DNA of 6,475 nt from Anaerolineae bacterium. Its GTDB lineage: Bacteria > Chloroflexota > Anaerolineae > 4572-78 > J111. Below the pieces are notes generated by a model. It had not been told where the DNA came from, did no database searches, and saw only the letters and a program-made list of their open reading frames with translations. The stretch covers positions 1-6,475 of the forward strand of contig JAGRCC010000364.1 in the NCBI GenBank assembly GCA_020433785.1. The letters are read 5' to 3'. The position numbers were made by a program, and so were the translations under genes. Each line of letters starts with the position of its first letter. The first letter of the stretch is position 1. This document shows positions 1 through 4,676 of this stretch, in pieces.

Positions 1-848
1 ACTACATCGACCACGTCCAAATCACTGTCTCCGAGGAGGTTGGTCTGGGCAGTCGAGCCGGTTACTATGACACTGCCGGCATCTTGCGCGATATGTTTCA
101 GAACCACCTTCTCCAACTGCTGACCTTAACCGCGATGGAACCCCCCGCCGAATTCAACGCGACCTCCTTACGGGACGAAAAGGTTAAAGTCCTCAAGGCG
201 GTCCAGCGGATCGAGCCGGAAGGGGTGGGTGAGTTTACGGTTAGAGGCCAGTACCGGACTTACCGCGATGAAAAGGGGGTGGCCTTTAACACCGATACCG
301 CCACCTTCGCCGCGGCCAAAATGTACATCAACAACTGGCGCTGGCGGAATGTGCCGTTTTTTCTGCGCTCCGGCAAAGCATTGGCCGGCAAAGTCACGGA
401 AATCGCCGTTCAGTTTCGCCACGTGCCTCACCTAATGTTTCCCCTGGCTCCCGGTGAGGGACTGCCGGCCAACCGGCTGGGATTGTGTTTGCAGCCCAAT
501 GAAGGCATCCTGCTTCACTTTGAAACCAAACTGCCCGGCGCGGGCATGCGGACCCGTTCAGTTGATATGTCGTATCTGTACGAGCAGGATTTCGGCGCCA
601 ACACCCTGCCCGATGCCTACGAGCGCTTGCTCTTAGATGCCCTGCACGGTGATGCCTCGCTCTTCACCCGCAGCGACGAAATTGAACTGGCCTGGCGGTT
701 GATCGATCCCATTCTGCAAGGGTGGGAGAGCGAACACGCCCCGCCGCTGGCTTTTTATGAAACCGGCACATGGGGCCCCAGTAAATCTGATGAATTTATC
801 CGCGCTGAAAAGGGACGCAAATGGTTTAGTATTTGCACCGAATGCTAA
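1..848 (+). CDS. zwf: Glucose-6-phosphate dehydrogenase, C-terminal part (5' end outside window)
   Basis: Oxidises glucose 6-phosphate to 6-phosphogluconolactone with NAD(P)+, the first step of the oxidative pentose phosphate pathway, in the cytoplasm. The frame is open from the window edge (first full codon at base 3) to the TAA at 846-848, giving 281 residues against roughly 490-510 for the whole enzyme. The family signature YIDHVQITV lies at residues 1-9 of the fragment and RAGYYDTAG at 18-26. DMFQNH follows, and its His (fragment residue 35) corresponds by motif to the catalytic base of the family. Further family blocks are AMEPP, FFLRSGKAL, NRLGLCLQPNEG and a typical C-terminal DAYERLLLDALHGD segment. 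The N-terminal Rossmann domain and the substrate-binding DHYLGK motif lie upstream and are not visible. The apparent TTG start at 84 is internal, because homology runs through it. pgl follows 70 bp downstream on the same strand, so co-transcription is likely. Confidence 0.97.
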   Translation, partial: YIDHVQITVSEEVGLGSRAGYYDTAGILRDMFQNHLLQLLTLTAMEPPAEFNATSLRDEKVKVLKAVQRIEPEGVGEFTVRGQYRTYRDEKGVAFNTDTATFAAAKMYINNWRWRNVPFFLRSGKALAGKVTEIAVQFRHVPHLMFPLAPGEGLPANRLGLCLQPNEGILLHFETKLPGAGMRTRSVDMSYLYEQDFGANTLPDAYERLLLDALHGDASLFTRSDEIELAWRLIDPILQGWESEHAPPLAFYETGTWGPSKSDEFIRAEKGRKWFSICTEC

Positions 849-859
849 CGTTCATGTGG

Positions 860-876
860 CAGTCACTCAGTGATTG
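860..876 (+). other. Small hairpin between zwf and pgl
   Basis: CAGTCAC (860-866) can pair with GTGATTG (870-876) around a 3-nt loop, with one G-U pair. No T-run follows, so it does not look like an intrinsic terminator. It may be an RNA-processing or stability element in a zwf-pgl transcript, or simply chance. Confidence 0.25.
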
Positions 877-905
877 TCGCCTGACCTTAACGCTAATTCT
901 TACCT

Positions 906-915
906 GGAGAGGAGG
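906..915 (+). promoter_or_regulatory. Ribosome binding site of pgl (decides the start)
   Basis: GGAGAGGAGG holds two overlapping Shine-Dalgarno matches, with GGAG about 9 nt and AGGAGG 3 nt before the ATG at 919. This supports 919 as the start over the in-frame TTG at 874, which would have no such site and would add 15 non-conserved residues. Confidence 0.75.
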
Positions 916-918
916 CCC

Positions 919-1656
919 ATGAGCCTACATGTATTTGCTATTCAAGACGAATTGAGCGATGCTATCGCTAATTACGTCCAACACCTATCGGCCCAAGCCA
1001 TTGACGACCACGGTCAGTTTACGGTGGCGCTGTCAGGCGGATCGCTGATTAAAGTACTGAGCGACGAACTAACCAAAGATCATATTCGGTCGGAGATCAA
1101 TTGGTCGGCCTGGCACGTTTTCTGGGCCGATGAACGCTGTGTACCCTTGGACCACAAGGACAGCAACTATGGCCTGGCCAAAGAGCTGCTGTTTGATCAG
1201 GTCGATATTCCCTCTGAACAAATTTATACCATCAGCCCGAAGCTAAGACCGGGGGCGGCGGCCAGAGCCTATGAAAGAACTGTGCGTACCATTTTACCGC
1301 CTGATGAGAATAGGCTGCCCCGGTTTGATTTGATGCTGTTAGGCATGGGCGAAGACGGCCACACGGCCTCGCTTTTTCCGGACCACCATCTGCTGGACGA
1401 AACCAGGCTGTGGGTAGCTCCGATTGTGGACTCACCCAAGCCGCCATCAATGCGCATCACGCTGACATTGCCGGTTATCAACAATGCCAGCTACATCGCG
1501 TTTGTGACGACCGGCGCCGGCAAAGCCGACGCCGTCTTTCAGGCCATCGAAAAGTCGGGCTCAACCAGCCCTGTCCCGGCCGGCCGTGTCCAACCGACTC
1601 ACGGTCAGCTCGATTGGTTTCTCGATGAGGCCGCTGCGGCGAGATTAATCGGCTAA
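919..1656 (+). CDS. pgl: 6-phosphogluconolactonase (Pgl/DevB family)
   Basis: Hydrolyses 6-phosphogluconolactone to 6-phosphogluconate, the step directly after glucose-6-phosphate dehydrogenase. The 245-residue product has the usual length for the DevB-type enzyme. All characteristic blocks are present: the phosphate-binding loop ALSGGS (37-42), FWADERCVP (68-76), the SNYGLAKELLF stretch (82-92), the hallmark LGMGEDGHTASLFP (141-154) and RITLTLPVINNA in the C-terminal half. In the family the His of DGHTASLFP (H148) is catalytic. There is no signal peptide, so it is cytoplasmic. The start was chosen at ATG 919 because of the strong Shine-Dalgarno sequence and because homology begins there. It lies 70 bp after zwf with no promoter recognised between them, which suggests a zwf-pgl operon. 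A probable weak terminator begins at its stop codon. Confidence 0.97.
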   Translation: MSLHVFAIQDELSDAIANYVQHLSAQAIDDHGQFTVALSGGSLIKVLSDELTKDHIRSEINWSAWHVFWADERCVPLDHKDSNYGLAKELLFDQVDIPSEQIYTISPKLRPGAAARAYERTVRTILPPDENRLPRFDLMLLGMGEDGHTASLFPDHHLLDETRLWVAPIVDSPKPPSMRITLTLPVINNASYIAFVTTGAGKADAVFQAIEKSGSTSPVPAGRVQPTHGQLDWFLDEAAAARLIG

Positions 1657-1679
1657 AAGGTTTGCCAGTACCTTTTTTT
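1655..1679 (+). terminator. Probable weak intrinsic terminator after pgl
   Basis: AAAAGGT (1655-1661) can pair with ACCTTTT (1670-1676) around an 8-nt loop. The T-run 1673-1679 overlaps and extends the right arm. The stem is short with only three G-C pairs, and its left arm begins inside the pgl stop codon. It would end the zwf-pgl unit, but leaky read-through to tpx is possible. Confidence 0.5.
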
Positions 1680-1815
1680 AATTATACTCACCGGAGTACC
1701 AGGTATTTTTAACTGTTTCAGTCGGTCACTATTTGCTCAAGGGATTTTTCCAAAGCTGGGCTGAGCCATCTGTGGTCGGCTGATTTTGTTTATGACAACA
1801 ATTAAATTAGACCAT

Positions 1816-1830
1816 TTGTCAAGGAGACAA
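1816..1830 (+). promoter_or_regulatory. tpx Shine-Dalgarno inside a small inverted repeat
   Basis: AAGGAG (1821-1826) sits 6 nt before the tpx ATG and clearly serves as its ribosome binding site. It is framed by a perfect 5-bp inverted repeat, TTGTC (1816-1820) and GACAA (1826-1830), which places AAGGA in the loop. Such a hairpin could present or partly mask the site. With only five pairs the structure is marginal. The binding site itself is secure; a regulatory role for the hairpin is speculative. No convincing sigma-70 promoter was found in 1680-1815. Confidence 0.5.
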
Positions 1831-1832
1831 TC

Positions 1833-2351
1833 ATGACAGAACGTATAGGAGAACTAACCCATAAGGGCAAACCCGTGACCGTGATCGGTGACAAATTAAA
1901 TGTAGGGGATAAAGCGCCCAATTTTAGCCTGACGGACATCAATTGGTCGACCGTTACCCTTGATGACAGCGCCGGTAAAATTCGCCTGATTAGCGTCGTT
2001 CCTTCACTGGACACCGGCACTTGCGATTTACAGACTCGCCGCTTTAATCAAGAGATTGGCGCTCTGGGTGATAATGTGGTGGGCTATGCCGTTAGCGTTG
2101 ACCTCCCCTATGCCCAAAGTCGCTGGTGTGGCAACGCCGGCGTGGAAAACGTCATCACGCTCTCAGACCACAAGGATATGTCCTTTGGCGACGCTTACGG
2201 CACTCATTACAAAGAAAGACGCCTTGAGATGCGCGCCGTTTTCGTGGTAGATGAAGCCGGGGTGGTACAATATGTCGAATATGTCCCGGAGATTTCCCAA
2301 CACCCCGATTATGATGCCGCGTTGGTGGTTTTGAAAGAATTGGCCGGCTGA
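1833..2351 (+). CDS. tpx: Thiol peroxidase (atypical 2-Cys peroxiredoxin, Tpx family)
   Basis: Reduces hydrogen peroxide and organic hydroperoxides in the cytoplasm, normally recycled by thioredoxin. The 172-residue protein has typical Tpx length (E. coli Tpx has 168). The peroxiredoxin active-site pattern PxxxTxxC appears as PSLDTGTC (57-64), with C64 as peroxidatic Cys. The Tpx-specific DLPYAQSRWCG (90-100) gives the resolving Cys C99. R134 in LEMRAVFVVD fits the conserved active-site Arg. These are the only two cysteines, as expected for an intramolecular disulfide cycle. The C-terminal HPDYDAALVVLKEL is also typical. The start at ATG 1833 is supported by AAGGAG at 1821-1826. The gene is separated from pgl by 176 bp that include a probable terminator, so it is likely a separate unit, although its promoter was not found. 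It ends before a strong terminator. Confidence 0.96.
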   Translation: MTERIGELTHKGKPVTVIGDKLNVGDKAPNFSLTDINWSTVTLDDSAGKIRLISVVPSLDTGTCDLQTRRFNQEIGALGDNVVGYAVSVDLPYAQSRWCGNAGVENVITLSDHKDMSFGDAYGTHYKERRLEMRAVFVVDEAGVVQYVEYVPEISQHPDYDAALVVLKELAG

Positions 2352-2365
2352 CCCCAGTTACCCAT

Positions 2366-2401
2366 AAAAAAAGCCCCCTTTGAGCTTAAAGGGGGCTTTT
2401 T
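2366..2401. terminator. Strong bidirectional intrinsic terminator between convergent genes
   Basis: A perfect stem pairs 2368-2381 with 2388-2401 around the 6-nt loop GAGCTT. The core is GCCCCC/GGGGGC flanked by A/T pairs. The + strand ends in five T, and the - strand reads seven T from the A-run at 2366-2372. It lies 15 bp after the tpx stop and 36 bp after the stop of the - strand surface-protein gene, so it serves both. Confidence 0.92.
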
Positions 2402-2437
2402 GGTTGTTTAATCCGTTATTTCTTAATCGGTTGCCGA

Positions 2438-3460
2438 CTAACGTTTAGTTGAGTCGTGGTCTTCAATATAAGAATAAGCGAGGGATTTTCGCAGTAATAC
2501 TAACGCTAAACTAAAGGTCAGTAAGATAAGGCCAATTAGCATCATTAGCGCGGGCGATATGCCGCTCTTTTCCCCACCCGTTTGGGGTAAACTACCGGGC
2601 GCTGAGGGCGTCGGTGCGGCGGGATCGGCCGCCATCGTATCCGAGGTGGGGGTCGGGGTAGCGTTTTCGACCGTAGCCGTTACCGTCGTTGTTACTTCCA
2701 TTTCGACCGTAGTCGTCATCTCGGGAGTTACCGTCAACAGCGGTTCGACCGTGGCATCGAGCACTTCACTGGTCGGCTCAACCGTTGACTCAACCGTAGG
2801 CGCTGTTTGTTGCTCAGGAACCGCGGCGTAAGCAACCATGTCCTGTTCCTCGTCGCTAGTTGATTCGAAAACCAGACCAAAGGGGAAGTAAACCGTCAAA
2901 TCTTGATCAGTATTATTAACAAGTGTGAGAGTGCCTTGACCTCGATAAGGCTCATCTTCTTCGGTTGGCAGAGAAACATCCATGGAGGCAAAATCTTCAC
3001 TGCTGATAGTAATCGAACCATCAGCTACTGCTTGGTCCAAAGCCACCCCGTCCGGATCGATGGGGGCTAAAGAAACATTGGCGGCTCGGTCCAGCAGTTG
3101 TTGGGCTTCATCGTGATTAACTTGATTTTGGTCATAGAACCAATCGCCGTCAGCCTCGTGCCAAATGGCTAATTGGGTTTGTAGTGGACTTGACATAACC
3201 GTACCATCTTCAAGCGCGGCTTTAAGTACTTTGAGCACATTTTCTGAAGCTCGCCCATTGGGAGCATTTAGCTGAGCGGGAAAAGCCTTGCCAGCCTCAA
3301 GGCAAAACGTGTCAAATTGGATCGATGTCTCTCCCCCGGCCGGAACCGTCACACTAACTTCTTCATATCCTGTCTGTTGTGCATAGGCCATTGTGGCCGA
3401 CAAAACTAGGCTAGCTAATACCAATAATATAACACCTACGCCGTATTTCCGTGATTGCAT
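2438..3460 (-). CDS. Exported LPXTG-type surface protein with putative thioester (TED-like) domain
   Basis: A 340-residue protein likely displayed on the cell surface. Residues 1-28 form a signal peptide (MQSRK, a hydrophobic core, then a cut near AYAQQ). Residues 30-215 are a globular, probably beta-rich region. It contains the only cysteine, C53 in DTFCLEAGK, and Q96 in the motif TQLAIW (95-100). In known thioester domains a Cys after an aromatic residue and the Gln of TQxA(I/V)W form an internal thioester that binds host or surface amines covalently, so a TED-like fold is inferred. The Cys-Gln spacing of 43 is shorter than in streptococcal examples. A second block, GTLTLVNNTDQDLTVYFPFG (176-195), looks like a beta-sandwich. 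Residues 216-289 are a Thr/Val/Glu/Pro stalk encoded by imperfect repeats (TTTCGACCGTAG on + at 2665 and 2701). LPQTG (291-295), a membrane segment (about 301-323) and RK form a sortase signal, followed by an unusually long 15-residue tail. The start at 3460 is set by its ribosome binding site. Confidence 0.85.
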   Translation of the reverse strand: MQSRKYGVGVILLVLASLVLSATMAYAQQTGYEEVSVTVPAGGETSIQFDTFCLEAGKAFPAQLNAPNGRASENVLKVLKAALEDGTVMSSPLQTQLAIWHEADGDWFYDQNQVNHDEAQQLLDRAANVSLAPIDPDGVALDQAVADGSITISSEDFASMDVSLPTEEDEPYRGQGTLTLVNNTDQDLTVYFPFGLVFESTSDEEQDMVAYAAVPEQQTAPTVESTVEPTSEVLDATVEPLLTVTPEMTTTVEMEVTTTVTATVENATPTPTSDTMAADPAAPTPSAPGSLPQTGGEKSGISPALMMLIGLILLTFSLALVLLRKSLAYSYIEDHDSTKR

Positions 3461-3465
3461 GAAAA

Positions 3466-3472
3466 TCCTCCT
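3466..3472 (-). promoter_or_regulatory. Ribosome binding site of the LPXTG surface-protein gene
   Basis: On the - strand AGGAGGA ends 5 nt before the ATG at 3460-3458. This near-perfect Shine-Dalgarno sequence fixes the start so that the protein begins with a compact signal peptide. The longer frame from 3505 would put 15 residues (MTFFKILQNKHRRIF) in front and would read through the ribosome binding site. Confidence 0.85.
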
Positions 3473-3715
3473 ATGTTTGTTTTGAAGTATCTTAAAAAAG
3501 GTCATAATAACTGAGTAGATCTACAATGAAGCAAAATGCAGTTGACCGCATACTCTTTCCCAGTAATGAACTCTAATTTAGTGTAAACAGCTTTGCCGCT
3601 AGCAACCATACTCATTCGAGTGATTTCTTAAGAAATGATCGAGCTATTTATATTGAGGGATTTGTAACTCGAACGAAAGAAAATCGGCTGTTTCACTAAC
3701 CCATACGTTCAAATA
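3473..3715. other. AT-rich intergenic region upstream of the surface-protein gene
   Basis: The gap between the surface-protein start (3460) and the AP2 stop (3846) is 385 bp; this part lies between the ribosome binding site and the terminator. No reading frame with a ribosome binding site and no RNA gene was recognised. On the - strand TATTAT (complement of 3504-3509) is a possible -10 box that would give a leader of about 35-40 nt, but no good -35 box lies at the proper distance. A perfect 14-bp palindrome lies at 3623-3636. The promoter of the surface-protein gene must be in this region, because the AP2 transcript appears to end upstream of it at about 3716. Confidence 0.5.
3623..3636. repeat. 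Perfect 14-bp palindrome, possible operator
   Basis: ATTTCTTAAGAAAT reads the same on both strands. It lies about 165 bp upstream of the surface-protein start. A dimeric regulator could bind such a site, but AT-rich palindromes of this size also arise by chance, and no binding protein is indicated. Confidence 0.3.
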
Positions 3716-3752
3716 TCAAAAAGACCATACCGAGATACTTCGGTATGGTCTT
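3716..3752 (-). terminator. Intrinsic terminator of the AP2-domain gene
   Basis: A perfect 13-bp stem pairs AAGACCATACCGA (3721-3733) with TCGGTATGGTCTT (3740-3752) around a 6-nt loop. On the - strand the stem runs into TTTTT (A-run 3718-3722), about 95 nt after the AP2 stop codon. On the + strand it is followed by GG-containing sequence, so it is directional for the - strand. Confidence 0.88.
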
Positions 3753-3845
3753 GGTTAACCCAATCAGGATCAATTTTTCTCGATTAAATAGACGAAAGCT
3801 TAATTATAATAGCCAAACGTCTCGACGGGAGGATGAGGCTATCCG

Positions 3846-4394
3846 TTAGACGCCATCATAATATTCCTCAAAAAACTCCTTGATAGCCGTTTCCCCATCA
3901 TCCGCGGCTTGTTCCCACATCTCCCGAAATTCTACGGCCAATCGCCGGGCCTCGTCCTCGCCGTGCGAACTCACGTAAAACCGTTTAGTCCAGCGGTTGC
4001 GCTGGCCATCGGGACCGAGTGGGCAAAATGCGCCCCAGTATTCCTGTTTTTTACCGGTCTGCCCATGGTATGCGTGGGTGCGAAAGACGCCGGTGCGGCC
4101 GCTGGTATTATTGGCCTGTAATTTACCTTTCATTAAGACATAGCGGGGACAGGGGTGGTCATGTTCGCGCGGTAAATATTCTCGAGTTTGGCGACATTCA
4201 TTTAGATACGCCTGGGCGGCTTCACAGGATTTTTCTGGCCCGCCGTATAAATTATCACTGAACAACTTAGAGTGATATTTTCTGGGCTCGCCAGTGGGAA
4301 AGCGAACTTGCCAGCCGTGCGTTCCTTGGGTGGGTAAATGCTTGGGTTGGTCAATCCTGATAATGTAACCGTATTCTCTGCCGTTATTCTCCAT
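3846..4394 (-). CDS. Double AP2-like domain protein, putative DNA-binding
   Basis: A 182-residue soluble protein, with no signal peptide or membrane segment, made of two AP2/ERF-like modules. The first (about 8-68) shows YGYIIRIDQP, GTHGWQVRF, KLFSDNLYGG and the helix EKSCEAAQAYLNE. The second (about 95-162) shows NNTSGRTGVFR, EYWGAF, WTKRFYVS and the helix EDEARRLAVEFREMW. The three-strand-plus-helix pattern is that of the AP2 DNA-binding fold, known from plant transcription factors and from bacterial and phage HNH-AP2 homing endonucleases. No HNH nuclease motif is present, so it is probably a stand-alone DNA-binding protein; its target is unknown. A start at ATG 4394 (preceded by GTGGAA) is preferred over GTG 4403, which lacks a ribosome binding site; either is possible. 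The gene has its own promoter (4471-4499), a repeat-bearing leader and its own terminator, so it is a single-gene unit. Two cysteines in the connector (C68, C82) plus C57 and C124 do not form an obvious metal site. Confidence 0.82.
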   Translation of the reverse strand: MENNGREYGYIIRIDQPKHLPTQGTHGWQVRFPTGEPRKYHSKLFSDNLYGGPEKSCEAAQAYLNECRQTREYLPREHDHPCPRYVLMKGKLQANNTSGRTGVFRTHAYHGQTGKKQEYWGAFCPLGPDGQRNRWTKRFYVSSHGEDEARRLAVEFREMWEQAADDGETAIKEFFEEYYDGV

Positions 4395-4405
4395 AATTTC
4401 CACAC

Positions 4406-4438
4406 TGAAACTAATGAAATAGGTGAAACAGATGAAAC
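4406..4438 (-). repeat. Four 9-bp direct repeats (GTTTCA-nnn) in the AP2 gene leader
   Basis: On the + strand TGAAAC occurs at 4406, 4424 and 4433, and TGAAAT at 4415, all in strict 9-bp phase with variable third triplets (TAA, AGG, AGA). Read on the - strand this is GTTTCA repeated between the predicted transcription start (about 4464) and the AP2 start codon (4394). It may be an operator for the AP2 protein itself or another regulator, or a leader-RNA element. The repeats are seen directly; the role is inference. Confidence 0.7.
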
Positions 4439-4470
4439 AAAAATACTCTAATGATCGCTAATGTAACAGA

Positions 4471-4499
4471 ATAATATACAAACTTTCCGATTTTCTCAA
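4471..4499 (-). promoter_or_regulatory. Sigma-70-type promoter of the AP2-domain gene
   Basis: On the - strand TTGAGA (complement of 4494-4499; 5 of 6 to the -35 consensus) and TATTAT (complement of 4471-4476; 5 of 6 to the -10 consensus) are separated by exactly 17 nt. Transcription would start near 4464, giving a leader of about 70 nt. The short palindrome CAAATTTG (4497-4504) overlaps the -35 box. Confidence 0.65.
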
Positions 4500-4528
4500 A
4501 TTTGGGAGTCAGGCAGAGGAGAACCGTT

Positions 4529-4551
4529 TAGCTATCAGCCGTCAGCTAAAA
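4529..4551. repeat. Short 7-bp-period repeat
   Basis: GCTATCA (4531), GCCGTCA (4538) and GCTAAAA (4545) follow each other with a 7-bp period. The segment 4529-4548 also begins with TAGCT and ends with AGCTA. It lies just beside the 9-bp-period inverted repeat at 4557-4631. It resembles the degenerate short repeats scattered between genes in some bacterial genomes. No function is evident. Confidence 0.4.
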
Positions 4552-4556
4552 GAATT

Positions 4557-4631
4557 TTGGACAGGATTAACAGGATTAACAAGATGCTCTAAGGTTAATC
4601 TCATCCTGTTAATCTTGTAAATCTTGTCTAA
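4557..4631. repeat. Imperfect inverted repeat built of a 9-bp unit (ACAGGATTA)
   Basis: The left arm 4557-4585 holds ACAGGATTA, ACAGGATTA and ACAAGATGC in tandem. The right arm 4603-4631 holds the complementary-sense units ATCCTGTTA, ATCTTGTAA and ATCTTGTCT. The 29-nt arms match at about 24 positions and flank a 17-nt centre. Several differences are transitions that leave G-U pairs in RNA. It lies 45 bp after the stop of the GH99-like gene and could fold in its 3' transcript end or protect it. The T-run beyond it on the - strand (TTCTTTT) is weak for an intrinsic terminator. A dispersed intergenic repeat is the simplest reading. Confidence 0.65.
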
Positions 4632-4676
4632 TTTGTCGACTCAAAACGTGAAAAGCGGGTTGATAAAATCCTAACC

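Noticed and set aside
874..918. TTG at 874 as start of pgl
   Set aside because: It would add 15 residues unlike the family and has no ribosome binding site, while ATG 919 has a strong one.
2559..2831. Ser/Val/Thr-rich frame on the + strand opposite the LPXTG stalk
   Set aside because: It is the antisense shadow of the Thr/Val/Glu repeat region; no ribosome binding site and no recognisable product.
3461..3505. Longer N-terminus of the LPXTG protein starting at 3505
   Set aside because: It would read through an excellent ribosome binding site and put a charged extension before the signal peptide.
1715..3695. Further GTTTCA copies at 1715-1720 and 3690-3695 as regulatory sites shared with the AP2 leader
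   Set aside because: A 6-mer is expected a few times by chance in both strands of this window, and these copies are single and not in 9-bp phase.
3805..3835. Perfect TATAAT on the + strand (3805-3810) followed by GGAGG and ATG 3833, possible antisense promoter or small gene
   Set aside because: There is no acceptable -35 box, GGAGG directly abuts the ATG, and the frame is only 16 codons and runs into the AP2 gene in antisense.
4406..4438. CRISPR array
   Set aside because: The repeat units are 6-9 bp with 3-bp variable parts, far too short for CRISPR repeats and spacers, and there are no cas genes.
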